From Methanoculleus receptaculi (GTDB taxonomy: Archaea; Halobacteriota; Methanomicrobia; Methanomicrobiales; Methanoculleaceae), in the NCBI RefSeq assembly GCF_033472595.1, contig NZ_CP137642.1, forward strand, positions 1,488,001 through 1,552,000: a stretch of 64,000 bases of DNA, read 5' to 3'. Below, in pieces: positions 23,896 through 31,774 of the stretch. A program made the translations under genes and the position numbers. The notes beneath the pieces are model-generated. The model was not told where the DNA came from, ran no database searches, and saw only the letters and a list, made by a program, of their open reading frames with translations. Each line of letters begins with the position of its first letter. The stretch's first letter is position 1.

Positions 23896-24654
23896 ATGCC
23901 TTCCGGATCAATCCCGATGATCACAGGAGTGGTCTACGCCTACCTTGCCTTCGCCGTCCTCGCCCTGCTCTGGTACTCCAGGCGGTTCACAAGGCGGCGA
24001 GCGCTGGTCTTCCTGGCAGCATCGGCGCTTCTCGGGTTCCTGGTCTTTGCACCGGTCTTCCCATTCATGGTGCAGGAGGTCGTCCTCGGGAACCTGCCGG
24101 TGCTCATAGGGCTGGTTGTATTCATCGTCCTTGTCTTCCTCGCGGGCCGGATAATCTGCGGCCAGGTCTGCGCTGTGGGTGCCGTCCAGGAACTCGTCTA
24201 CCTGATCCCGGTTAAGAAACACCGCCGCACCGCAAACCGGAGGCAGGTGGCGATAAGGGCGGGGGTCTTTATCGTCATCCTGGTCGCCGGAGCGGGGTTC
24301 TCGGTGAACCTCCTCGCACGCCTTGGTCTCCGGGCCTTCTTCAACCTCCGGGTCGCAAGCGTTCCCTTCGTCATCTTCCTTGCCATCCTGCTCGTCTCGG
24401 TATTCTTCTACCGGCCGTTCTGCCGCTACATCTGCCCCTACGGCGCCCTGCTCGCCCCGGTCTCGTCACGGGCGGTCTACCGGCTGCGGCGGACGGATGC
24501 CTGCATCAATTGCGGGAAGTGCGAACGGGCGTGCCCCACAGGGGCGGCCGACCCGGACGCCAGACTTGGCGAGTGCTACCTCTGCGGCAGGTGCACCGAG
24601 GCCTGCCCGGTGGAGGGGGCGCTTGTCTACGCCCGGGGAGGCGGCAAAGATTAA
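23896..24654 (+). CDS. Polytopic 4Fe-4S membrane protein (NapH/MauN-like)
   Basis: A 252-residue protein with about five transmembrane segments and cytoplasmic iron-sulfur clusters, resembling NapH/CcoG-like electron-transfer proteins. The motif RIICGQVCAVGAVQEL follows the third helix and FCRYICPYGALLAP follows the fifth, both typical of the family. Two ferredoxin motifs close the protein: CINCGKCERACP near residue 203 and CYLCGRCTEACP near 228. It probably passes electrons between the membrane and a soluble partner; the partner is not visible here. It starts 10 bases after the first cupin gene. ATG 23917 (MITGVV) is an alternative start. Confidence 0.88.
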   Translation: MPSGSIPMITGVVYAYLAFAVLALLWYSRRFTRRRALVFLAASALLGFLVFAPVFPFMVQEVVLGNLPVLIGLVVFIVLVFLAGRIICGQVCAVGAVQELVYLIPVKKHRRTANRRQVAIRAGVFIVILVAGAGFSVNLLARLGLRAFFNLRVASVPFVIFLAILLVSVFFYRPFCRYICPYGALLAPVSSRAVYRLRRTDACINCGKCERACPTGAADPDARLGECYLCGRCTEACPVEGALVYARGGGKD

Positions 24655-24673
24655 GATCTCGAGGTGAAAAAGA

Positions 24674-25009
24674 GTGCCAGATACTAAACGTGCAGAGTTG
24701 CGGGGCAAGGTCATCCGCCTGGCGGACCTTGTCGCATACCAGGAAGGAACCGTTGCAAGCAGGATGATCATCAACAAACCGGCAGGGAGCATCACCATAT
24801 TCTCGTTCGACGAGAACGAAGGGCTCTCGGAGCACACCGCACCGTATGACGCGGTGGTGACAATCCTTGACGGCGAGTGCGAGGTCTGGGTCGCGGGCGA
24901 GACGCACCAGATGCAGGAGGGCGATACGATCATCTTCCCGGCAAACGTCCCTCATGCGCTCTCGGCCATAACCCGGTTCAAGATGTCGCTCACGATGATC
25001 AGGGAGTGA
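24674..25009 (+). CDS. Cupin domain protein, second
   Basis: A 111-residue cupin with both motifs: LSEHTAPYDAVVTILDGECEVWVAG (motif 1, one His) and IIFPANVPHALSAITRFKMSLTMIRE (motif 2, His). It differs strongly from the first cupin, so they are not a recent duplication. The start is GTG 24674, seven bases after the ribosome binding site GAGGTG (24661-24666). It lies between the 4Fe-4S membrane protein and a small CxxC protein, in the same direction and with short gaps. Confidence 0.83.
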   Translation: MPDTKRAELRGKVIRLADLVAYQEGTVASRMIINKPAGSITIFSFDENEGLSEHTAPYDAVVTILDGECEVWVAGETHQMQEGDTIIFPANVPHALSAITRFKMSLTMIRE

Positions 25010-25016
25010 ACAGGAG

Positions 25017-25292
25017 ATGACAAACGAGAAAGAGGGTGATTACTGCACCATCTGCGGTGGGATCCGGCCCGACGCCATAAAGATCAGGACGATCCCGGTG
25101 GACGGCAAGGATACTGGCATAAACCAGCTGGACTTCATCATGGATGGCGTGCGAAAACTCGACCTGAAGGACGACGCCGCGATCCGCGCTGAACTCCTCC
25201 GGTGGGCGGGTGAGTTCAACTACATCCCGACAAAGAAGCGCGAGGCATACGGCGACGCGCTGCTGGCGGAGTACAGGAAAACAAAGGAGTGA
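25017..25292 (+). CDS. Small conserved-looking CxxC protein
   Basis: A 91-residue protein with one CTICGG motif near the N-terminus followed by PDAIKIRTIPVDGKDTGINQLDFIMDGVRKLDLKDD, then a helical, charged end (AIRAELLRWAGEFNYIPTKKREAYGDALLAEYRK). I do not recognise the family; the Ile-rich strand with a GIN-LD pattern suggests a thioredoxin-size alpha/beta fold. It starts seven bases after the second cupin and is the last gene of the 23.5-25.3 kb cluster, so a link to the 4Fe-4S membrane protein is plausible. Confidence 0.7.
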   Translation: MTNEKEGDYCTICGGIRPDAIKIRTIPVDGKDTGINQLDFIMDGVRKLDLKDDAAIRAELLRWAGEFNYIPTKKREAYGDALLAEYRKTKE

Positions 25293-25310
25293 TGCGGAGA
25301 GACCGGCCGG

Positions 25311-25778
25311 CTACCGCTTCTTTGCAACCGACTTCTCCAGGGCGGGCAGTTTGTCCTCAAACCGCACCCTGTACCTCTTCGCGACTATGACCACCGCCGC
25401 CTCAAGGCGGAGGTTGCCGTCAAAGCCGCTGTCGATGACCTGGTTGATCTCGGCGGCGATCTCCCGGACCGGCTTACCGGTCGCGGAAGCGATCCGGGCT
25501 ATCAGTTCGTCGCAGGGGGTCGCCGCCCCTGTCAGGAGATCGGATGTGGGTTTGAACCCGAGCGGTATCTCGACCGCAGCGAGATCGAAGAGCGGCCGGA
25601 TGGTTCCCCCTTCCATCTCGACCAGCCCTTCTTCCATCGCCCGCTCAAGGAGCAGGTTCGCCTGCTCCTTGTTCATCCATTTCCGGTCGATGGCAACGTA
25701 GAAGATAAACTCGCTCTTCTGCAGCCGCTCCTTGCGCATATGCTTGAACGGTGCGGCAACGGCAATCTCAAGACTCAC
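25311..25778 (-). CDS. DUF2240 family protein
   Basis: A 155-residue archaeal protein of the DUF2240 family, recognised from LEIAVAAPFKHMRKERLQKSEFIFYVAIDRKWMNKEQANLLLERAMEEGLVEMEGGTIRPLFD followed by AAVEIPLGFKPT. It looks like a helix-rich, possibly nucleic-acid-binding protein with a winged-helix-like first half. The function is not known. Its start overlaps the stop of the upstream gene (25775-25778), so the two are co-transcribed, and rps8e lies upstream on the same strand, which favours a translation- or RNA-related role. Confidence 0.8.
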   Translation of the reverse strand: MSLEIAVAAPFKHMRKERLQKSEFIFYVAIDRKWMNKEQANLLLERAMEEGLVEMEGGTIRPLFDLAAVEIPLGFKPTSDLLTGAATPCDELIARIASATGKPVREIAAEINQVIDSGFDGNLRLEAAVVIVAKRYRVRFEDKLPALEKSVAKKR

Positions 25779-26197
25779 TCGCAGGCACCCTTGAGTATCG
25801 TTCGCAGATCGATTGCATCAAGGTCGCCGTGCGAACCCTCCTTCGCAACGTAGCACTCGGTCACCGCCCCTTTATCGACGATCCTGAGGTAGAAGACGTT
25901 CTCTGAGACCGGAAGCCGTTTATCCGGCGTTAGCAGGGTCTTCTGAAGGTCGACCCTGAAGTCCGCGGTCTCGGCGACCGTCTCTTCAAGCGGCGATAGG
26001 TTATCGAGATCCCCAAACCGCGTCCGCTCTTCCGCGATCTGGATGACGACCCGCTCCTTGATGAGACCCCCGGGGCCGCGCCGGGTGGCATGGGTGTTGT
26101 TCAACCGCGCTATGCAGGCCAGGACATCCCGGAACGGCCGGGCGATCTCAAAGTCCAGGTCAATTGATTGGGGAAACCGGTAATATATCCTGCGCAT
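25775..26197 (-). CDS. Hypothetical protein, translationally coupled to DUF2240
   Basis: A 140-residue soluble protein (MRRIYYRFPQSIDLDFEIARPFRDVLACIARLNNTHATRRG...). I do not recognise a named family. The start ATG 26197 is chosen because a TATA-like CTTTTTACG (26220-26228, minus strand) lies at leaderless spacing and the upstream extension looks non-coding. The end overlaps the DUF2240 start by four bases. Confidence 0.65.
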   Translation of the reverse strand: MRRIYYRFPQSIDLDFEIARPFRDVLACIARLNNTHATRRGPGGLIKERVVIQIAEERTRFGDLDNLSPLEETVAETADFRVDLQKTLLTPDKRLPVSENVFYLRIVDKGAVTECYVAKEGSHGDLDAIDLRTILKGACE

Positions 26198-26291
26198 CAC
26201 TAGAACTGACGCCCGCGGAACGTAAAAAGGATCTGATCCCTTGCAGAGCACCCCCTGGGGGAGACGGAGCGGGACGTGGTGAAAAAGTATA

Positions 26292-26669
26292 TTATGAGAG
26301 CAGGACGGCGTTGACGACGCCGTCCTGGCTTGGCCTGCTGACGATCCGCGCGCGCCCTGCCTCTGTCCTGATGATTGCACCCCTGGTCAGGAGGTTCCGG
26401 CGGACGTAGTTGGGGTTGGCGGGGTTCTCCTCGACCGTCTCGATCTTGGCTTTTCTGATCTCGCCGGTTGCCGGGTCTGCCACGCTCGCGTATTCCACCC
26501 GGAGCGCCCGGACTTTCCGGTTGCCACCGTAGGTGCGGATGATCCTCCTGCGGTCTTCACCTATGTGCGTCTCTGCCGGAGATCTCCCGATCTCCACTCT
26601 CTTCTTGCCCCGGCAGGTGTGGTAACGCCCGCCAGACGGCTTTCTTACTGATCTTCCCTGCCACAACAT
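26292..26669 (-). CDS. rps8e: 30S ribosomal protein S8e
   Basis: A 125-residue archaeal S8e. Recognisable parts are the N-terminus [34 protein letters not shown], the basic [35 protein letters not shown] and the end VVNAVLLS. Archaeal S8e is about this size, much shorter than the eukaryotic one. A TATA-like element, ATTTATAGTAC read on the minus strand, stands near 26737-26747. The IS200/IS605 element has inserted just upstream of this promoter region (left end 26771). Confidence 0.96.
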   Translation of the reverse strand: MLWQGRSVRKPSGGRYHTCRGKKRVEIGRSPAETHIGEDRRRIIRTYGGNRKVRALRVEYASVADPATGEIRKAKIETVEENPANPNYVRRNLLTRGAIIRTEAGRARIVSRPSQDGVVNAVLLS

Positions 26670-26893
26670 GTGACCACCGAAATACTTCTGTTGAGGACGC
26701 GATTCCCCGACTCCGGGGGCAGCAGTCTCTCGCTAAAGTACTATAAATGTACGAGAGCAGGATATTTAACTTGCGTGGGTGAAGGGGGCGGAGCGGGAAG
26801 TCCCCACCGTTCACGATGGGGATGAAAGCGGAGCCGCCCTTCCTTCCTGCGATAGATATATCATCGTGGGTATCATAATGCGATATACCCAAC

Positions 26894-27301
26894 GTGAAGC
26901 ATAAACTTGATAGGTCAGCGCATTCGGTCTTTGCTCTCTACTATCATCTGGTGATAGTAGTGAAGTATCGCCGGAAAGCGTTATATTCTGACGATATTCG
27001 GGAGCGTCTGAAAGATATCGTGTGGAACCTATCGGACGAATTGGGTATAGACGTTGTTGCTCACGAACCTGCGGAAGATCACTATCATCTTCTCTTCAAG
27101 GCGACTCCGAAAACCAACCTCGTCAATGTTGTCAACGTGATCAAGGGAGTATCGGCACGGAGACTACGGCAGGAGTTCCCTGCAACAAAGAATTTGCTGT
27201 GTGGGGACTCTTTTTGGTCTCCGTCATATTTCCTTGCAACATCAGGACAGGTAAGCCTCGATGCGCTGAAAGAGTATGTTGACTCGCAGATGGAGAAGTA
27301 A
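26894..27301 (+). CDS. tnpA: IS200/IS605 Y1 transposase TnpA
   Basis: A 135-residue HUH/Y1 single-strand transposase. The metal-binding motif is His63-Tyr-His65 in DHYHLLF, and the nucleophile is Tyr128 in LKEYVDSQ. The start TYYHLVIVVKYRR-like segment (ALYYHLVIVVKYRRK) is typical. It cuts and rejoins the hairpin ends on the lagging strand without a double-strand break. The start is GTG 26894. The stop directly abuts the tnpB start. All catalytic residues are present, so it may be active. Confidence 0.95.
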   Translation: MKHKLDRSAHSVFALYYHLVIVVKYRRKALYSDDIRERLKDIVWNLSDELGIDVVAHEPAEDHYHLLFKATPKTNLVNVVNVIKGVSARRLRQEFPATKNLLCGDSFWSPSYFLATSGQVSLDALKEYVDSQMEK

Positions 27302-28489
27302 ATGATCGTTTCCTACAAGTACCGAGCGTATCCAGACGCAACCGTGGAAACACGTCTGAACACTGCACTTGATACCTGTAGGTGGCTCTACAACAAACTT
27401 CTCGAAGAATGCAACACGGCACGAGAGAATGGAATCTCTCCGACGATGCGGGGAACGCAGGCGCGGATCGTCACGCTGAAAGAGGAGAATCCTGCACTCA
27501 AGGACGTGTACTCTAAAGTGCTCCAGATGGTCAACTACACCCTCTGGAGCAACATCGCTGCACTCTCGCAGACAAAGAAGAGAGGACGGAAGATCGGCAA
27601 ACTCCGATTCAAGAGTGCAGCCCGGTACCGGACGCTCAATTATAATCAGTCGGGTTTCAAGATCGATCGCGAGCATAGTTCGATTACGTTCTCGAAGATC
27701 GGAACGATTCCGTTCAACATGCACCGACCCTACACCGGGAAGGTGAAGGGTGTCCTGATCACCCGTTCCGGCGATAGATGGTATGTGATCATTCAGACAG
27801 AGCAGACAGTGTCTTCATCAAAGCGTGAAGGGCAGTCTGTCGGTATCGATCTCGGTCTGAACTCGTTTGCGGTCGATAGTGACGGTGCGGTGATCGAGAA
27901 CCCCAGGTTCTATGAACATTCTCTGGGCAGGATCAAGAAGATCCAGCGGAGTCTTGCCCGGAAACAACGGTTCTCGAAAAACTGGAAGAAGGCAAAAAGG
28001 AAACTGGAGAAGGTCTATGATCATGTCGCCAACCAGAAGAACGATTTCCTGCACAAACTCTCCCGTCAGTACGTTGACACCTATGCGACGATCTGTGTTG
28101 AAGACCTGAATATCAAGTATTTGAAAGAGAACGGCAAATCTCGCGGGCTCCGGAGAAGTATCCACAGTGCGTCGTGGGGACGATTTTATTCTTACCTCTC
28201 GTACAAGGCTGAAAGTGCTGGTACGGAACTCGTCAAAGTCGATCCCCGCGACACGACACAGATGTGTTCGAACTGCGGAAGCATCGTGAAAAAGACGCTC
28301 TCCGAGAGAGTCCACGAATGCCCGTATTGTGGGTTTGTTGCCGATAGAGATTACAATGCTGCGGTAAATATCCACCGCGTGGGGATGGAACAGCCCTTTG
28401 AGCCTGTGGAGCCAAGACCTCTACATCACATCTCTGTGGCGCAAGTGTTGGCCATGAAGCAGGAAGCCCCGCCCGAGAGGGCGGGGTAG
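27302..28489 (+). CDS. tnpB: RNA-guided nuclease TnpB
   Basis: A 395-residue TnpB, the ancestor type of Cas12. The N-terminal OrfB helix-turn-helix (YKYRAYPDATVETRLNTALDTCRWLYN) is complete. The RuvC acidic triad is Asp183 (GIDLG), Glu267 (CVEDLN) and Asp350 (RDYNAA), with a zinc finger CSNCG...CPYCG between the last two. All key residues are kept, so the nuclease could be functional. TnpB proteins cut the donor site left by transposition, guided by an RNA read from the element's right end. The last codons and stop overlap that right end (hairpin 28467-28486). Confidence 0.95.
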   Translation: MIVSYKYRAYPDATVETRLNTALDTCRWLYNKLLEECNTARENGISPTMRGTQARIVTLKEENPALKDVYSKVLQMVNYTLWSNIAALSQTKKRGRKIGKLRFKSAARYRTLNYNQSGFKIDREHSSITFSKIGTIPFNMHRPYTGKVKGVLITRSGDRWYVIIQTEQTVSSSKREGQSVGIDLGLNSFAVDSDGAVIENPRFYEHSLGRIKKIQRSLARKQRFSKNWKKAKRKLEKVYDHVANQKNDFLHKLSRQYVDTYATICVEDLNIKYLKENGKSRGLRRSIHSASWGRFYSYLSYKAESAGTELVKVDPRDTTQMCSNCGSIVKKTLSERVHECPYCGFVADRDYNAAVNIHRVGMEQPFEPVEPRPLHHISVAQVLAMKQEAPPERAG

Positions 28490-28494
28490 TTCAC
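28467..28494 (+). ncRNA. Right-end hairpin, predicted end of the TnpB guide-RNA scaffold
   Basis: The perfect 8-bp hairpin CCCCGCCC/GGGCGGGG followed by TAGTTCAC is the right end of the element. In related IS200/IS605 elements the 3' end of tnpB together with this end is transcribed as the omegaRNA scaffold, with the guide read from flanking DNA right after the element, here from 28495. The 5' limit of the RNA cannot be placed from the sequence. Confidence 0.55.
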
Positions 28495-28503
28495 CTCTGC
28501 TGC

Positions 28504-29151
28504 CTACTCCAGGATCGTGTCCAGCAGCCCCTCCAACCCGTCCCCCGTCTTCAGGTTCGTCCGGAAGACCTTCATCCCCGGGTTGTAGCGGCGGATATCC
28601 GACTCCATCCGGTCAAGGTTGGCGCCGACGAGCGGTGCGAGATCGATCTTGTTGATGACACCTATGTCTCCGCCGCGAAACATCATGGGATGTTTGTTCA
28701 CCACGTCGTCGCCCTCGGTCGAACTGACAACAACGATCCTCTTCTCAGCGCCAAGCCGGAAATCGGTCGGGCAGACCATGTTGCCGACATTCTCTATGAA
28801 GAGTATATCGATCTCGTCAAGCGGCATGTGTTCGAGGGCGTGTTCGACCAGGTGGGCATCAAGATGGCACTCTTTCCCGGTGTTTGCGTTGTAGGCCGGG
28901 ATCCCGAGGGCGACGACCCGCTGGAAATCGTCGTCACCATAGACATCACCGGCGATCGCCCCGGGGCGAAGACCGCGTTTGCGGATCAGCGGCACCAGCC
29001 GTTCGATGAGGGCAGTCTTCCCCGATCCTATGGCGCCGAGAAGGTCAAACGCCCGAACCCCGTGTTCCCGGAGGTGAGCGGCGTTGGCATCTGCCAGACG
29101 GTTGTTGGCCTCGTATATATCCTTCTCCAGGTGGATGTCGATCTGATGCAT
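28504..29151 (-). CDS. hypB: Hydrogenase nickel incorporation protein HypB
   Basis: A 215-residue SIMIBI-class GTPase that delivers nickel during [NiFe]-hydrogenase maturation. The P-loop LGAIGSGKT lies near residue 38, the family metal site appears in TGKECHLDAH near 90, ENVGNMVCP near 117 carries the switch and second Cys, and the GTP-specificity motif NKID near 168. The His-rich N-terminal tail of bacterial HypB is absent, as usual in archaea. hypA is not adjacent. The IS element ends nine bases downstream of the stop. It is divergent from SRP19 with a very short shared promoter region. Confidence 0.95.
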   Translation of the reverse strand: MHQIDIHLEKDIYEANNRLADANAAHLREHGVRAFDLLGAIGSGKTALIERLVPLIRKRGLRPGAIAGDVYGDDDFQRVVALGIPAYNANTGKECHLDAHLVEHALEHMPLDEIDILFIENVGNMVCPTDFRLGAEKRIVVVSSTEGDDVVNKHPMMFRGGDIGVINKIDLAPLVGANLDRMESDIRRYNPGMKVFRTNLKTGDGLEGLLDTILE

Positions 29152-29175
29152 GGTACATTACTGTGATCAGGATCT

Positions 29176-29184
29176 GTTTATAGG
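29176..29184. promoter_or_regulatory. Shared TATA-like element between hypB and SRP19
   Basis: GTTTATAGG reads as TTTATAGG on the plus strand and CCTATAAA on the minus strand. It lies about 28 bases from both start codons (29151 and 29208), the ideal distance for leaderless transcription in each direction. No other TATA candidate fits in the 56-base gap. Confidence 0.5.
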
Positions 29185-29207
29185 TTAACCGCGAAGATCA
29201 TAGAGCA

Positions 29208-29486
29208 ATGAGCGCTGAACGCATCCTCTACCCATGCTACTTTGACGCGGCACTCAGGCGGCGGCAGGGGCGCCGCGTCGCCAGAAACCTCGCAGTGAAG
29301 TCACCCGATACCTCTGCCATCGCGACCGTTCTGCGAAAGATGAACCTGCCGCACCGACTGGAGGAGCACCACCACCCCGCCCGCTGGGTGGAGCGTGAAG
29401 GCCGGGTCGTTGTGGAATGGAAAGGGAGCAAAGAGGACCTGATACGGAAGGTTGCCACCGGTCTATCCGGGCGGAGGGGTGCATGA
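29208..29486 (+). CDS. Signal recognition particle protein SRP19
   Basis: A 92-residue archaeal SRP19 subunit, which binds the tips of helices 6 and 8 of 7S RNA and prepares the site for SRP54. It has the diagnostic N-terminus ILYPCYFDAALRRRQGRRVARNLAVKSPD followed by IATVLRKMNLPHRLEEHHHPARW and the C-terminal VEWKGSKEDLIRKVA. The end overlaps the PHP-domain gene by four bases (ATGA), so the two are translated together. Confidence 0.95.
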   Translation: MSAERILYPCYFDAALRRRQGRRVARNLAVKSPDTSAIATVLRKMNLPHRLEEHHHPARWVEREGRVVVEWKGSKEDLIRKVATGLSGRRGA

Positions 29487-30130
29487 TGTACGACCTTCAT
29501 ACCCATACCATCCTCTCTGACGGCGAACTCCTGCCCATAGAACTCGTCCGCCGCGCCGCCGTCCTCGGCTATAAGACCATCGCCATCACCGACCACGCGG
29601 ACACCTCCAACCTGGCATACCTGGTGAAGGCGGTGAGCAGGTGCCGGGAACCGGCGGAGTGTTACGGCGTGAACCTTCTTGTGGGGGTGGAGATCACGCA
29701 CCTCCCGCCATCCATGATCGCGGCGGCCGCACGAGAAGCAAAACGGCTTGACGCCGATATAGTTGTCGTCCACGGCGAGTCTGTCCTGGAGCCGGTCGCC
29801 CCGGGGACGAACCGCACCGCCTGCAACTGCGATGATGTCGACGTGCTCGCCCACCCCGGGCTTGTGACGCTCGACGATGCGCGCGCGGCCGCGGAGCACG
29901 GGGTGGCGCTCGAGATAACCGCACGCGCCGGGCACAACCGCACCAACGGCCACGTGGTGAGGGTGGCGCAGAAGGCAGGGTGCCGGCTTGTGGTAAATTC
30001 TGATGCGCATAATCCGTCCGATCTGATGTCAATGGAGGTGAGGTGGGCGCTTACGGTTGGTGCGGGGTTGACGGAAGAGGAATCCCGGCAGATTCTCTCC
30101 CTGGACGTGCTTGAGTTCCTTCGAAAATAA
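29483..30130 (+). CDS. PHP-domain phosphoesterase
   Basis: A 215-residue PHP-superfamily hydrolase. The four conserved metal-binding motifs can be seen: DLHTHT at residues 4-9, ITDHADTSN near 38, VEITHLPP near 70 with VVHGES near 97, and the C-terminal NSDAHNP near 172. Histidinol phosphatase and several nucleotide phosphoesterases belong here; the archaeal group next to SRP19 is usually called a histidinol phosphatase-like protein without proof. The start at 29483 or 29486 follows GGAGGGG; an upstream in-frame start would bury it in SRP19. Confidence 0.85.
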   Translation: MMYDLHTHTILSDGELLPIELVRRAAVLGYKTIAITDHADTSNLAYLVKAVSRCREPAECYGVNLLVGVEITHLPPSMIAAAAREAKRLDADIVVVHGESVLEPVAPGTNRTACNCDDVDVLAHPGLVTLDDARAAAEHGVALEITARAGHNRTNGHVVRVAQKAGCRLVVNSDAHNPSDLMSMEVRWALTVGAGLTEEESRQILSLDVLEFLRK

Positions 30131-30176
30131 GATATTGTATTTATAATTTAGCGAAACTTTTTTATAGATCTATGAT

Positions 30177-30187
30177 AAATATATATC
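30177..30187 (+). promoter_or_regulatory. TATA region of the gar1-tfb operon
   Basis: AAATATATATC lies about 50 bases upstream of the gar1 start; a second AT-rich stretch (TTTTTTATAG, near 30158-30167) may be an alternative. The 100-base gap after the PHP gene is strongly AT-rich and matches a promoter for essential genes. Confidence 0.5.
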
Positions 30188-30232
30188 CGTTACTAAATAT
30201 TTCTAGCAATACTACTGTCCAGAGGTAGCAGG

Positions 30233-30457
30233 TTGCGGTTAATCGGTCGCTCTGTAAGTGTTTGCAGCAATCGTTTGTTAATCTTGCGATGTGATGCTGC
30301 ACAACTGCCCCGCCTCTACGGTGAGGTTGTGGATCGCCGGTTAAAACCCCTGGGAAAGGTAGTCGAGATATTCGGGAATATATCATCGCCATATGCTGTA
30401 GTCCTCTGCTACAATGGCTGCCCTGTGCAGACTGGCGAGAAAGTCTTTGCGAAATAG
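30233..30457 (+). CDS. H/ACA ribonucleoprotein subunit Gar1-like
   Basis: A 74-residue Gar1/Naf1-type protein. Gar1 works in the H/ACA complex that makes pseudouridine in rRNA and helps release the product. The beta-barrel pattern is present: LYGEVVDRRLKPLGKVVEIFGNISSPYAVVLC and the C-terminal TGEKVFAK. The start is TTG 30233, chosen because AGAGGT (30221-30226) is well spaced and there is no ATG in frame. The gene precedes tfb by 11 bases, an arrangement common in euryarchaea. Confidence 0.85.
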   Translation: MRLIGRSVSVCSNRLLILRCDAAQLPRLYGEVVDRRLKPLGKVVEIFGNISSPYAVVLCYNGCPVQTGEKVFAK

Positions 30458-30468
30458 GTGTATAATCA

Positions 30469-31482
30469 ATGGCTGAAGTGGAAAAGTTAAAACAACTGCA
30501 GTTGCAGCGCGAGGCCCTTAAAAAAAGGGAGGAGCAGAAAGTCAAGGAGACCGAGAAGACGCGCCCCGAAGAGAGTGTGGAGTCCGTCTGCCCGGAGTGC
30601 GGCAGCCACCAGCTTGTCCATGACTATGAGCGTGCTGAACTTGTATGTCAGAGTTGTGGTCTTGTCCTCGACGGGGAGTTCATCGACCGCGGTCCTGAGT
30701 GGCGGGCGTTCGACCACGACCAACGCATGAAGAGGTCACGTGTCGGTGCGCCGATGACCTTCACCATCCACGACAAGGGTCTCTCGACGATGATCGACTG
30801 GAGGAACCGGGATTCATATGGCCGCGCTATCTCAAGCAAGAACCGGGCGCAGCTCTACCGCCTCAGGAAGTGGCAGCGGCGTATCCGGGTCTCAAACGCC
30901 ACAGAGCGGAACCTGGCGTTCGCCCTCTCGGAACTGGATCGGATGGCCTCGGCTCTTGGTCTGCCGAGGAACGTGCGCGAGACCGCCGCGGTCGTCTACC
31001 GTGACGCCGTGGAGAAGAACCTGATCCGCGGCCGGAGTATAGAGGGCGTAGCGGCGGCGTCGCTGTACGCGGCGTGCCGCCAGTGCAGCGTTCCTAGGAC
31101 ACTCGATGAGATCGCCGAGGTCTCCCGTGTCTCGAGGAAGGAGATAGGGCGTACCTACAGGTTCATCTCACGCGAGCTCGGCCTTAAACTCCTGCCGACG
31201 TCGCCGATCGACTACGTACCGCGCTTCTGCTCGGGGCTGAACCTGAATGGCGAGGTCCAGAGCCGGGCGGTCGAGATCCTCCGGCAGGCAGGCGAACGCG
31301 AACTTACGAGCGGCAGGGGCCCGACGGGTGTTGCAGCGGCCGCAATTTACATCTCCTCGATCCTGGGCGGCGAGAGGCGCACCCAGCGCGAGGTGGCCGA
31401 GGTGGCCGGCGTGACCGAGGTCACGATCAGGAACAGATATAAGGAACTGGCAGAGAAGTTAGATATCGAGATCATACTCTGA
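30469..31482 (+). CDS. tfb: Transcription initiation factor IIB (TFB)
   Basis: A 337-residue archaeal TFB, which bridges TBP-bound promoter DNA and RNA polymerase. The N-terminal zinc ribbon is [23 protein letters not shown] (near residues 41-63), followed by the B-reader/linker region ([19 protein letters not shown]) and two cyclin-like repeats, the second ending [24 protein letters not shown], which contains the BRE-recognition helix. A charged 35-residue N-terminal extension precedes the ribbon. Length and motifs are standard, so this is likely the housekeeping TFB. Confidence 0.97.
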   Translation: MAEVEKLKQLQLQREALKKREEQKVKETEKTRPEESVESVCPECGSHQLVHDYERAELVCQSCGLVLDGEFIDRGPEWRAFDHDQRMKRSRVGAPMTFTIHDKGLSTMIDWRNRDSYGRAISSKNRAQLYRLRKWQRRIRVSNATERNLAFALSELDRMASALGLPRNVRETAAVVYRDAVEKNLIRGRSIEGVAAASLYAACRQCSVPRTLDEIAEVSRVSRKEIGRTYRFISRELGLKLLPTSPIDYVPRFCSGLNLNGEVQSRAVEILRQAGERELTSGRGPTGVAAAAIYISSILGGERRTQREVAEVAGVTEVTIRNRYKELAEKLDIEIIL

Positions 31483-31493
31483 TCTCATATCAC

Positions 31494-31565
31494 GGGCCCG
31501 TAGATCAGGGGTAGATCGTTGCGTTCGCAACGCAAAGGCCGCGGGTTCAAATCCCGCCGGGTCCA
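31494..31565 (+). tRNA. tRNA-Ala (CGC)
   Basis: A full cloverleaf can be folded: acceptor GGGCCCG/CGGGTCC with one G-U pair, D arm GATC-AGGGGTA-GATC, anticodon stem TTGCG/CGCAA with loop TTCGCAA (anticodon CGC, reading GCG), variable AGGCC, and T arm GCGGG-TTCAAAT-CCCGC, with discriminator A. The CCA end is not encoded. It is followed by CATTATTTTTAC, a likely oligo-T terminator. No intron is present. Confidence 0.95.
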
Positions 31566-31745
31566 TCAAAACAGGCCATTATTTTTACTTCTTGTGAGAC
31601 GTGATGTCAATCGAGGCGACCGAAGGTCGCCGGGGGTTTCGAAAGGGGCAGAGCCCCTTCGGTTGGGACACCAAAGGCCGCGGGTTCAAATCCCGCCGGG
31701 TCCATCAAAACAGGCCATTATTCTTACTTCCTGTGAGACGTGATG
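31533..31745 (+). repeat. Direct repeat of the tRNA-Ala 3' half, possible attachment-site scar
   Basis: The 74 bases 31533-31606 (anticodon-stem end, T arm and 3' flank of the tRNA) recur at 31672-31745 with only two mismatches. The 65 bases in between hold GC-rich sequence with GGGGCAGAGCCCC, and a similar GGGGGCAGAGCCC follows the second copy. The second copy lacks the 5' half of the tRNA and cannot be a tRNA gene. This is what an integrase attachment site leaves after the inserted DNA is lost, although a simple tandem duplication is also possible. Confidence 0.7.
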
Positions 31746-31774
31746 CCATAAAGGGGGCAGAGCCCTACCCTCCC

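Larger units (their letters stand above)
26771..28494 (+). mobile_element. Complete IS200/IS605-family element
   Basis: The element carries tnpA and tnpB in the same direction. The left end begins after TTTAAC (26765-26770) and contains a short hairpin (TCCCCA/TGGGGA, 26801-26822). The right end holds the hairpin CCCCGCCC-GAGA-GGGCGGGG at 28467-28486 and finishes TAGTTCAC (28487-28494). There are no terminal inverted repeats or target duplication, as expected for single-strand peel-and-paste transposition. It sits between rps8e and hypB, nine bases from the hypB stop codon. Two derivatives of its ends lie at 8751 and 9520, so the family has moved within this genome. Confidence 0.88.
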
